Source: Verrucomicrobiota bacterium
GTDB lineage: Bacteria; Verrucomicrobiota; Verrucomicrobiia; Limisphaerales; UBA1319
DNA: 64,000 bases
Direction: 5' to 3'
NCBI GenBank assembly: GCA_022711435.1
Contig: JAKLFB010000028.1
Location: forward strand, 1-64,000
Shown here: positions 1 to 8,661 of the stretch, one piece after another
Layout: each line of letters begins with the position of its first letter
Position numbering within the stretch: the first letter of the stretch is position 1
The notes under the pieces: generated by a model
The model's input: the letters and a program-made list of their open reading frames with translations, nothing else
Database searches by the model: none
Told to the model about the DNA's origin: nothing
Translations under genes and position numbers: made by a program

Positions 1-66
1 CGGTTCCCCCGACTGGTCACGTGATACCACCCGCCCGCTATTTGAATTCGCCATGGTCGCGCCATG

Positions 67-203
67 CCGAGAATCTCTCCGGATCGTTCTATTCTGTCAA
101 CAATATGGATCTGACCCCATTGGTTTTAGCGTGGCGCTCACCGAGAATCTCTCCGGATCGTTCTATTCTGTCAACAATATGGATCTGACCCCATTGGTTT
201 TAG
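67..203. repeat. 63-bp tandem direct repeat pair
   Basis: Two perfect 63-bp copies lie at 67-129 and 141-203, separated by 11 bp. Each starts CCGAGAATCTCTCCGGATCG and ends GACCCCATTGGTTTTAG. The right copy contains the stop codon (TAA, 202-200) of the sacsin-like gene, so the repeat abuts the 3' end of the defence operon. I see no hairpin strong enough to call a terminator. The GGGGTCAGATC core on the opposite strand recalls sequences flanking small transposase genes, but no transposase is visible here. Confidence 0.9.
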
Positions 204-3200
204 GTTGGTGCGCCTGCTCGAAGTAGCCGCGCCATCTCGTTCGCCATTGCGCGGTCTAATTCATTAAGCCAATCAGCCTCTTTGCGGTCCTTGACCTGCA
301 GGGCTTGGGCGCGGACCAGCAACCTGCCGTCCGCGTCTGCCAAGGTTGTTGGTCCCTCCCATTTCGAGGATTGATCGATGATCTGCCCGTTCTGCAATCG
401 GCAACGCAGTCGGATCTGCTCCACAGCCATCAGATCCACCTGATTCTCTGGGAAATTGAGCCCGAAGCCGGAAAGTGCGCCTCGCAACGCTGACTCTGCC
501 GTCGAAAGGTCCTTGAGCCACCGCCGCCAAGGGTTCAGTAAATGCGAAATTCCGGGCGGGAGCGAGATTGGGACAGGAGTGTCAGCGACTTCAATCCGGG
601 CGCAGGTGCGCAGGTTGGAAAGCCTGTCCGGACACCGCTCACGCAACCAATCGGCAAGGCGCCGGGTGGCCGGGTTCTGAGTATCTGCGAGCAGGGGTGC
701 ATGCTCTACGATCACCCGCCCCTTTCTCCCCAGCACATCATCCCAGTGGCAACGATCGAGTCGTTCATAGCTGCCAGCACAGGTCAGCACCCGTATCGAC
801 CCGATGGAAGCTTGCTGTAGTTGCGTCGAATCCTTCTCCGCAAGCCTCTGGAACGAGTTCAGCAGACGGCCGTAGGAAGCTCCAACGCCCGGCTCAGACG
901 CAGTGATCACAGTCAAGGCGTCCAGCACTTGGGAAAGCGTTTCCCTTTCTGAGACCCCGAGCCTGCGGTAAGTCTCGGTCAAACCCTTTGGTGGCTTGCT
1001 GTTGGCTTTCAGGCACAGGAGATGCGCCGACAGATCCTCTTTGAAATCATTGTCACCGAGGAAGAGCTGCAGCGATGTAACCTGGCCCTCACTTTCGCGG
1101 AAGGTGCGATAAACGGGACGGCGCTCCGCAAGGCTCATCCAGTGGGGACGCAGTGTTTCCACCTCCTCCAGCAACTGGGCGGTCAGCTCGTAAACCTTAA
1201 GTGCTGCGCTTTCGTCCACCCTCGCGCGTTCGACCAGGCACTCGCAAATGTCCTCAAGTGCCGCAGGCGTCGTGGTTGGCATCGTTGCGAATCCCAACCC
1301 TGCATTTCCGACCCTGCAAACATCGGGCATTTGGATTGCAGGAACCCAAAAGCGTGCACCCAATATCTTTTCGCCTGCGTGAACCAGCACCTCAGCGGGT
1401 TTCTTGAACTCCCAAGTTCCGCTTCGCTCTGCCAACACCCAAGGCTGCGCTTTGAGGGCTTTGAGGTCTTCGGCACTTGGCGACGCGCCGGCGGTCTTAT
1501 CGAGCCAGGCGTAAATCGCTTTTGCCGTTCCTCGCTTCTCGGTCGTTCCTTTCAATGCCTGTTCGATGACTAGTGAGAACACGTCGCTGAAAATTCTCAC
1601 ACCACACCAGTCGTCCCAGACTCGCACGACCGCTTCAGACGTCTTTTCCAATACCGGGAGAACCTCAGCAAGCACTAGAGGCGGCTTCGTTTGAGCCCAG
1701 CGAGGTGAGACCACAGTCGATGGGCTTTTCCACGTCGGCTTTCGAGTTGCCACCAAGACGGTTTCCAACCCCTTGGCCTTATCTGCAACCAGTCTCGACA
1801 GCCTCCGTGTGTCGATATAGCGGAGCACTTGAAACCGTTCTGAATCATCCAGCCCGGGCCACATGCCGTCGAACCCTTCGATCAATCGTGTCTCAAAATC
1901 CAGTGCGGTCAGTTCTGTTACCTGGAAGCTCCGCAGAACCAGCGGCAAGTCGGAGGGCTTCAGTGCAACCGCAGTTGCGAGAGCCGCCAGCGAGATCGCC
2001 TTGGGCGCAAGCAATGATAAGACCCGCCCGGGTAAATCCGCCGTACCCTCGAAAAACTCAGCGTCAGCGAGCCTTACTTGGCCCGTGTGGGTCGAGACGT
2101 GCAGCAGGCCGGCCGCTTTCGACCGCACCACGCCGGCTTCCGGGAAATCTCGTTTGTTGTCCCAAAACAGTTTTGCGCGATCATTAAGGCCTAGGTCTGT
2201 GCTCTCGCTGGTGATCGCCAATTCGACGATCTTCCTCGAATCCCAGCTTGTCAGCCGATGGAGGCGTGGGAGCAAATCCCGGAATTGCGTATCGATGCTG
2301 GCGATGTGCCTTCCCGACAGCAGCTCAGCCATAAGCGGGGCGAGTCGGTCTATTGACCACCGTTGCTCGGTCAGCCGATCCGCAATTTGCCAAGCTTCGG
2401 CAGAGTCATGGGCAGCATACCACGAACCGTCCAGGCAGGGCACTGTCCGCGCCGAAACCATCAACGCGCGCAACTCCCCTGCATCGATTCTGTCAGTCGA
2501 CTCGCCGGAGCTATCAAGCCCGGTCAACGTCGCATCGTAGTAGCGAACGAGATATCGAAGCATCCGCTCGTTGTCGGTGGTTGGCTCGCCGATTTGACGC
2601 AGGGTCTCCTGCAAGACCTCCACTCGATTGTGCGCCTTGATGCCCAAGCGAAGTCGATAGAACCGCTTCACAGCGGCGTTCGCGGTTTGCAGCAGCCGGC
2701 AAGCGGGCAGCTTGATGGGCGCATCCTCGATATCGTCTTGAGACTGGAGCCTGAAGTGTCGTGAAACGACCGTCATGTCGTCACCGAGGGCGGGAACCAA
2801 TGCGATGAACTTGCCGTCGGAGCAACGGTGGATTGGCAAGGCAAGCACGGTGTATCGCTGTGCCTGATCCATGGAATCCCAAGAGCTGTCGGCGGCATCC
2901 ATCAAGCACGCCGCCGCTCGCTCGGCGAGCCCAGGATGTTCTTGGGCGGCAGTCGCCATCTCCTTTTCCAGCATCCCGCAGAACTCAGGGCGCTTGAGTC
3001 TTGCCCCATGAAGAATTCCGATGGCTTCGTGAGCCCGCGCGAGGGTCACACGGCAATCGGACGCGTGGAGCATTTCCAAGCTGCCTGGATGCACGGTGAG
3101 CAGCCGTTGGAGTTCGCTGTCAAAGCCCGGATCAGCGTGGGCGAAAATCCGGCGGAACCAGACCTCCCCTAAAGCCTGATCCTCCGCTGTCGGCGTCTTG

Positions 3201-5446
3201 GGTTTGAGCAGAATCACGCCGAACCCTCGTCTTGCTGCTTGCGCGTGCGCCGTGCGGACCAAGAATCCCAAACGGAGGTCTGCCGGCAAGCGACCCGGTG
3301 ATTGCTTTAGCAGAAAATCAACGACAGGTTTGATCTCGTAGTCATGCACGACTTGATCATGGGAATTCGCTGCGGGGAGCCTTCGCAACAATTCCAGCCC
3401 GGCGTCTGCTGTAGGCTTAAGAATATTTCCGGGGACTGGACGAAGATCGGCGAGCAAACCAGGCAACCCCACGTCAGGGCGAACCCAATACGTGTCCCCG
3501 AAGGGCAACTGGAGCCTTCGAAGGTGCTCGATGATTGGATCGCCGCCGGGTTCCTCAAGTACGTAGAGTTTACTGGCTTCAAACCGCAAAAGCTCATCAG
3601 TTCCCTGCCTTTGAAACGCCCATGTTCCCTCAAAGTTACACTGAATACCCTCCGCGTTAATGATGAGCTTCAGCAGTTTTTCAACGTCCTGGGCGTTTGG
3701 CGCTTGAGTGTGGCGAAGCACCTTGCCAGCAACGTCTGAAGAAATCTGCCACCGGACTGCGATTCCCCTGCTTCCGCCGACTCGGGCCGACAATGCTTCT
3801 CCGAGCGAGTAGCGCACGAACCGCCGGCGATCCGATGAAAGCTCCCGAAAGCGCGCCGCGTATGCCGATAGCCACTCCGGGACAAGCTCCACAACCGTTT
3901 CAACCCCGCCATCGCCGACCAGCAGATCGAACGGTTCATTCCAGATATCCCGAAGTCGCAAGGCCCAGGCATCCGACGAAAAGCACCGGCGCGCAAATTC
4001 AGTCAGGTCATTTGGTTCCGCAGTGCCCTTGGCAGCTATTGGGAAAAGATTCAGGTAATCCTTCGGATAGCCCTTCAGTAAATCATGCGCCAGCTCCGGC
4101 AATTCGAGGCTGACATCATGGAGCAAAGGAATAAGAGCCCGTTCGACCAACCGTTGGTTCCATTCCGTCTTCCGCCTTTGGGCGTCTGATTTATCCAGCC
4201 GATATTCGACGCGCTGGCGTGACGGCCCCACGAAGAACGCCCCATTCAAAATGCAGCCGCATGGCCCGTCATCCAACAGCGGCAAGAAGACCCGCCATTT
4301 TGCCGCTTCACCTCCCGCCAGTCGGCATGCCTCGATATCCAGCGGCACCGCTAATGCCGCCCATGGTGTTGCCTTTTCTTCATTTCTCCGCAGTCTTTCA
4401 CGAAGTTGGGTCAGATACTCATCATCTAAGCGGGCGACGTGGCGTACATGAAACCTCCACTCCTGGCAGGACATCTCTTTTCCATCCACGCCGAAATCAC
4501 GACGACTGATTTTGCGATCGAATGCACAATACTGCTTCTCGGATGCCTGTTCCTGCTTGGCGAGTTCGTTGACTCTATTGAGAAAAGTCCTGAATTCGGC
4601 CGGACACGGAGTGGTTTCGACCCTGACCTGCAGGTCAACCTGCCTATCCTGCAGGACCGAGAAGGAAATGATGCAAATGTTCTTTAAGAAATGAATGGCG
4701 TGCGCTGCGGCATCTGCCATTTCGACAAGCAAAGCGCGACGATCTATGGCCTCAGGGAATCGGTCATCGTACAAGGCTTTTGCTCCTTCCGGACTTCGTC
4801 TGAGCGGGAGCCGGAATACTGTTTGTCTGTAGTCTTTTTCCAGATTACTTGCAATGGTGCCGATTGAGTGCGTCGCCAGCGCAGCCGCTGGCAGGCACCA
4901 ATCTAGCACTTCCTTGACTGCCCCCTCCCGAAATCCAGAGTCTCGTCTGAAATCCTCAATTGGAAATCGCCAGCCGTTTGCGTCGAATATCTCGTGCAGT
5001 AGATCAAACACATGAATCTCGCGACGAGAAACGAGCATCGGTGTGTCAGTGAGAAAATAGACGCTGTTGAAGCCGATGCCAAAACGACCCGCAGCTGTCG
5101 CCTGAGCCCGCTTGTGTCCGCCTGCAACATCGCGGATCGCAGAGAAGTCATCGTGCTCCGGTCCTACCTCGCTCGCCAATCGGAAGGGGCTGTTGTTCCG
5201 TATGAACAGGGCGGGTGCCCAGAGCGGAGCGTAGTCCGGCGAAAGACCGGGACGAGGTTCACGTTCGTCCAGAATGATGGACATTTCAGTTGCCCCCGCA
5301 TCATCCGCGTTTTGAAGCAATTCCTTCAAAACCGCGGGTGCGGGCCGCGCACCACCTTCCGCCATTTGCCGGAGAAAGGTCTGGATGGAGCGCAAGACCG
5401 GATATTCTTGGCCTCCAGCAGTTCCTATCTCGGGTTTGAATGGCAT
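200..5446 (-). CDS. Giant sacsin/HSP90-like (GHKL) ATPase, last gene of defence operon
   Basis: A 1748-residue protein with an N-terminal Bergerat-fold ATPase of the sacsin type. The N-box KELLQNADDAGA lies at residues 41-52, the acidic/loop region FIRNNSPF at 81-88, and the glycine-rich lid motif GRFGIGFNSVYFLTD at 120-134. The remaining ~1500 residues contain no motif I can name; no nuclease signature was seen. The ORF extends upstream to a TTG, but the ATG at 5446 is preferred because GAGGAG precedes it by 9 nt and it follows the Argonaute stop by only 13 nt. Sacsin-N ATPases recur in bacterial defence islands, so a sensor or chaperone-like role is inferred from context. The substrate is unknown. 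Confidence 0.85.
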   Translation of the reverse strand: MPFKPEIGTAGGQEYPVLRSIQTFLRQMAEGGARPAPAVLKELLQNADDAGATEMSIILDEREPRPGLSPDYAPLWAPALFIRNNSPFRLASEVGPEHDDFSAIRDVAGGHKRAQATAAGRFGIGFNSVYFLTDTPMLVSRREIHVFDLLHEIFDANGWRFPIEDFRRDSGFREGAVKEVLDWCLPAAALATHSIGTIASNLEKDYRQTVFRLPLRRSPEGAKALYDDRFPEAIDRRALLVEMADAAAHAIHFLKNICIISFSVLQDRQVDLQVRVETTPCPAEFRTFLNRVNELAKQEQASEKQYCAFDRKISRRDFGVDGKEMSCQEWRFHVRHVARLDDEYLTQLRERLRRNEEKATPWAALAVPLDIEACRLAGGEAAKWRVFLPLLDDGPCGCILNGAFFVGPSRQRVEYRLDKSDAQRRKTEWNQRLVERALIPLLHDVSLELPELAHDLLKGYPKDYLNLFPIAAKGTAEPNDLTEFARRCFSSDAWALRLRDIWNEPFDLLVGDGGVETVVELVPEWLSAYAARFRELSSDRRRFVRYSLGEALSARVGGSRGIAVRWQISSDVAGKVLRHTQAPNAQDVEKLLKLIINAEGIQCNFEGTWAFQRQGTDELLRFEASKLYVLEEPGGDPIIEHLRRLQLPFGDTYWVRPDVGLPGLLADLRPVPGNILKPTADAGLELLRRLPAANSHDQVVHDYEIKPVVDFLLKQSPGRLPADLRLGFLVRTAHAQAARRGFGVILLKPKTPTAEDQALGEVWFRRIFAHADPGFDSELQRLLTVHPGSLEMLHASDCRVTLARAHEAIGILHGARLKRPEFCGMLEKEMATAAQEHPGLAERAAACLMDAADSSWDSMDQAQRYTVLALPIHRCSDGKFIALVPALGDDMTVVSRHFRLQSQDDIEDAPIKLPACRLLQTANAAVKRFYRLRLGIKAHNRVEVLQETLRQIGEPTTDNERMLRYLVRYYDATLTGLDSSGESTDRIDAGELRALMVSARTVPCLDGSWYAAHDSAEAWQIADRLTEQRWSIDRLAPLMAELLSGRHIASIDTQFRDLLPRLHRLTSWDSRKIVELAITSESTDLGLNDRAKLFWDNKRDFPEAGVVRSKAAGLLHVSTHTGQVRLADAEFFEGTADLPGRVLSLLAPKAISLAALATAVALKPSDLPLVLRSFQVTELTALDFETRLIEGFDGMWPGLDDSERFQVLRYIDTRRLSRLVADKAKGLETVLVATRKPTWKSPSTVVSPRWAQTKPPLVLAEVLPVLEKTSEAVVRVWDDWCGVRIFSDVFSLVIEQALKGTTEKRGTAKAIYAWLDKTAGASPSAEDLKALKAQPWVLAERSGTWEFKKPAEVLVHAGEKILGARFWVPAIQMPDVCRVGNAGLGFATMPTTTPAALEDICECLVERARVDESAALKVYELTAQLLEEVETLRPHWMSLAERRPVYRTFRESEGQVTSLQLFLGDNDFKEDLSAHLLCLKANSKPPKGLTETYRRLGVSERETLSQVLDALTVITASEPGVGASYGRLLNSFQRLAEKDSTQLQQASIGSIRVLTCAGSYERLDRCHWDDVLGRKGRVIVEHAPLLADTQNPATRRLADWLRERCPDRLSNLRTCARIEVADTPVPISLPPGISHLLNPWRRWLKDLSTAESALRGALSGFGLNFPENQVDLMAVEQIRLRCRLQNGQIIDQSSKWEGPTTLADADGRLLVRAQALQVKDRKEADWLNELDRAMANEMARLLRAGAPT

Positions 5447-5459
5447 ATTCGTGGGCTCC

Positions 5460-8400
5460 TCAAATGAAGAGTCTATAATCGTAGGACTGGCGCTCAAACC
5501 GCTTCAAGAGCTTCCCAATCCTCGCGATCTCGTTGGACGAATGAATCGTCGCCGGCAGCCGCGTGTACAGGTCAAAGGTGTTCCAATTCATCTTCGACAA
5601 AGCTAACACCTCGCCCGCAACCTCATTCAAATCCGTCGGCCCCCAGTGCTTCTTTATCATCACCGGCGCGGGAATCCTGAATTTCCCCATGTAATACGCC
5701 TCGCTCGCAGAATTGGGATGAGCATTCCCGTTGACCCAAAGAAGGAACTTGAACCGATCCAGGAGGATCGCCGTCCCTCGGTCCACCGGCGAACCGTCGG
5801 CGAGGAAGCCAGTCGGTGTCACCACCGACGCGGTGCACCGCATCATCGCCTCGACGTTGATCTCCACCAAATCCACCTGCGGCACGTCTTTGAGCCCCTT
5901 GAGCAACCCCTCGCGCTCCGCTCTCAAAAACGGCGTCCGCTTATGGATTACCACCCGTTCGGGCAGGGCGGCTCGGCTCTCAAAAAACAATTGCCGGATA
6001 TCCTCCGCCAACTTAAGCGCGTCCTCCTCCGACAAGTGCGGATTCTTCTGCCGGAAGATCGGATTGTCGATTTTGCTGAGCCGATAGGTCAAGCCCAGGC
6101 CGTCCGACGTATAAATGTGACTGCACCCGAGTACAATGTGCCCGTTCTTCGCTGCTCCCGGTCGCAATATCCCGAATCCCAGCCCAGCAAAGGCTGTTGT
6201 GCTCGGCAGGCCGTCAAGAATCCACGGTGTCCTCATGGACTTGGCATACAACGACAGGGCCAGCCACCACATGATCTCACAATCAAACTTCTTTCGCAGC
6301 GTCGACTCCCGTAGAAATTGCGACGCGATTCCCCGCTGGACGCAATACGCCTTCGCCATGTCGTGCAGATTGATCTCCTCGTCCTCATCCTCGTAATCAG
6401 CAGACTCCGCCCAGCGCTCAGGAATGAACACCAAGACCAAGCGCACCGAAGTCGCCGACGTTACCTGCTGCACGCCGGCCCGAACACCCTCCAGCAATGA
6501 CAATGCCTTCTCCTTGGCGTTAGCACCCTTCGGCTCCGGACACGTCGCCCACGCGCCGTCAGTCGGCTGCGGTATTAAGAACGGCAAACCGAACGCCTCG
6601 GCAAACCCTGGATAATCCAGCAGATAGCCCTTCTTGCTGTTCGCTCGAATCCGCTGGTTGATCTTCGCCAGAAACGAGCTCAGCTTCGCCGCTTCACTCG
6701 CCGGACACACCACCCCAAACCGTACATTCGTGTCCAAACCCTTCGCGGTCAGCGCGAAGTCATACGGCCGATTCGCCAGTAAGCCCCGAATGGGATGCGA
6801 ATCGGTCGCGATGCTCGCGCCGTCCTTCGACGCAAATACAATTCTAGGCTCCGGCAGACTCGTTCCCTCGAACTGAACCAAGTTCAAGAACTTGTCAGGC
6901 ACCTTTACCTTCGTTCTCGCTCGCACGGCATTGATGCGGCCAAACGCTGGCGATCGACGGACTCCGAACTTGAACGAACTTGCTGCGTTGGGGGGATACT
7001 CTAGCACCCCGCCACTGCCCTTCGGAAAGAGGAGGTTCCTCCAGTGTTCCAGCTCCTGGTTAAAGACCGGGTTGTACTGTTTGCTCAGGATCTGCCGCTT
7101 CAACTCCTTCTCCACGAAATCTGGCAGCGGCTTGTCTCCCCGCTCAGGTCGGCCAAAAACTGTCGGCATGAGCGTGAGGTATTCCCTGCCTTGTGCCCGC
7201 CTCAGCGCCACCACCACCGCCCGGAACACCTTGCACTTCCATTTATACACCTCGCGCATTTCGTAAGCCGTCGGCTCCCAAATCAATTCGTCGCCGTCCG
7301 TCCCCAGCCTGGCGCGGGCTGCCAGACACCGGACAATGGCCTGCCGGAACATGCCCGTCACCGTCCCGTTTGGCAAAGCAAGCTCATGGTCGGCGACTGG
7401 GCTCCTCCCAATGTCGCCTTGTATCCGCTTCTCGAAAGCCGCCTTAACGTCATCCACTAGACCCACGGCCAGGACTTTCTGAGCGAGCAGCCCCGCCACC
7501 AGGGGCTTCCCCTTAATCGTCTCCCTCAGTGCGGCCCACGCTCCTTCGCGATGCAGATCCGGCACCTCGAACTCATAAACCTCCGACGGTACATCCACCG
7601 GGAAACAATTGCTCTTCACCAAAGCAACCGGATCACCGCTCGGAACCGAGAACGGCTTATTGTTCGCCGCATCGGCTGCCGCGCTCGCGGCCAAAATAGT
7701 CTTCGCCTTCTCCCCCAAGTCTCCGTCCAAACACTGAAGGGCCAGCCGTCGCAACGTGTCGTCAAAACCGTAACTGTCCACGTAAAATGCCTGTCGGCCC
7801 GCGCGGCGAGCCGCCGCAATCAAATCCGCCACCGCCCTCGGTGGCTCTGGGCTTTGGAATCCGCACCAAAAAAACCGCCCAACCCCTTTCTTGGACAAAG
7901 CGTTCGTTAGGCATCCCATCACCGAAGCATCGCGCCCGCTGTAACCGAGAACGATCACAGTTCTCTCCATCAACCGTTGAGCGAACGCCGAGCGCAAATC
8001 TGCGTCCTGCTGCTGAAGCTCCGCCACCGTGTTTTTCAGCGCGTCATACCGATAATCCCCGTGCATCGACACACAGAGCAGTTCTCCCTTGCGTGGTAAG
8101 CGGTCCACGCGCCCAGTGGTATCGAGCCCAACCTCGATCGACGTCACGCCAGTACCAACCGACGCAACCGCGCTCAAGCTGTCGAAGTTCGTCGTCCACA
8201 CGGAATCGAACACCCCGGCCTCCGCCAGTAAGACCAAGAGTCGATACCCGTAGCTTGGCTTCGCCGCCTTCACCAGCTTCTGAAAATACGCTCGGCGGTC
8301 GTCGCTCAGTGGATAACAGTTTTCACAGTAGAAACTGTACTCTGTTTGCGCGCCCAGCGCCGGAAACCCCTCCTGCTTGTCGAGCCAGGTCTGTATTCGA

Positions 8401-8651
8401 CGTTGTACTGCGGGCAAGAAAACATGCCCAACCTGCTTCTCGAGTCCCGGATTCGCAGACGTGAAGATGCGACCCTTCCACTCCATCACGCACCGTTCTG
8501 CTGATGGAATGCCGGAACTCACGGAAGCCCCAGCTCCCAGGAACAAACTGTGCGGCGTGTCCTGGTTGATCGAAATGGAACGTACAAAAGCGTCCAACGC
8601 CATTGCTGTCGGATCGCTCATAGTTCCTGCTGGTGGTTGATGCTGGTTCAC
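5460..8651 (-). CDS. SIR2-APAZ-short Argonaute single-chain fusion (SPARSA-like)
   Basis: A 1063-residue protein. The N-terminal SIR2 NADase domain carries GAGAS (39-43), TTNFD (153-157), the catalytic-type His197 in MHGDY and GYSGRD (236-241), so it looks active. Residues ~340-580 fit the APAZ region. The C-terminal third reads as MID-PIWI, with VFIPERW, AFAGLGFGI, VVIHKRTPF and a terminal LSKMNWNTF...LPATIHSS block typical of prokaryotic Ago. The usual first PIWI catalytic Asp is not visible (GLGFGILRPG), as in nuclease-dead short Agos. In known SIR2-APAZ/Ago systems, guide-directed recognition of invading DNA triggers NAD+ loss and cell death. The start is GTG 8651; ATG 8621 (after AGGA) is an alternative. 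It lies 10 nt after the DUF499 gene. Confidence 0.88.
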   Translation of the reverse strand: MNQHQPPAGTMSDPTAMALDAFVRSISINQDTPHSLFLGAGASVSSGIPSAERCVMEWKGRIFTSANPGLEKQVGHVFLPAVQRRIQTWLDKQEGFPALGAQTEYSFYCENCYPLSDDRRAYFQKLVKAAKPSYGYRLLVLLAEAGVFDSVWTTNFDSLSAVASVGTGVTSIEVGLDTTGRVDRLPRKGELLCVSMHGDYRYDALKNTVAELQQQDADLRSAFAQRLMERTVIVLGYSGRDASVMGCLTNALSKKGVGRFFWCGFQSPEPPRAVADLIAAARRAGRQAFYVDSYGFDDTLRRLALQCLDGDLGEKAKTILAASAAADAANNKPFSVPSGDPVALVKSNCFPVDVPSEVYEFEVPDLHREGAWAALRETIKGKPLVAGLLAQKVLAVGLVDDVKAAFEKRIQGDIGRSPVADHELALPNGTVTGMFRQAIVRCLAARARLGTDGDELIWEPTAYEMREVYKWKCKVFRAVVVALRRAQGREYLTLMPTVFGRPERGDKPLPDFVEKELKRQILSKQYNPVFNQELEHWRNLLFPKGSGGVLEYPPNAASSFKFGVRRSPAFGRINAVRARTKVKVPDKFLNLVQFEGTSLPEPRIVFASKDGASIATDSHPIRGLLANRPYDFALTAKGLDTNVRFGVVCPASEAAKLSSFLAKINQRIRANSKKGYLLDYPGFAEAFGLPFLIPQPTDGAWATCPEPKGANAKEKALSLLEGVRAGVQQVTSATSVRLVLVFIPERWAESADYEDEDEEINLHDMAKAYCVQRGIASQFLRESTLRKKFDCEIMWWLALSLYAKSMRTPWILDGLPSTTAFAGLGFGILRPGAAKNGHIVLGCSHIYTSDGLGLTYRLSKIDNPIFRQKNPHLSEEDALKLAEDIRQLFFESRAALPERVVIHKRTPFLRAEREGLLKGLKDVPQVDLVEINVEAMMRCTASVVTPTGFLADGSPVDRGTAILLDRFKFLLWVNGNAHPNSASEAYYMGKFRIPAPVMIKKHWGPTDLNEVAGEVLALSKMNWNTFDLYTRLPATIHSSNEIARIGKLLKRFERQSYDYRLFI

Positions 8652-8661
8652 GGCATACGCG

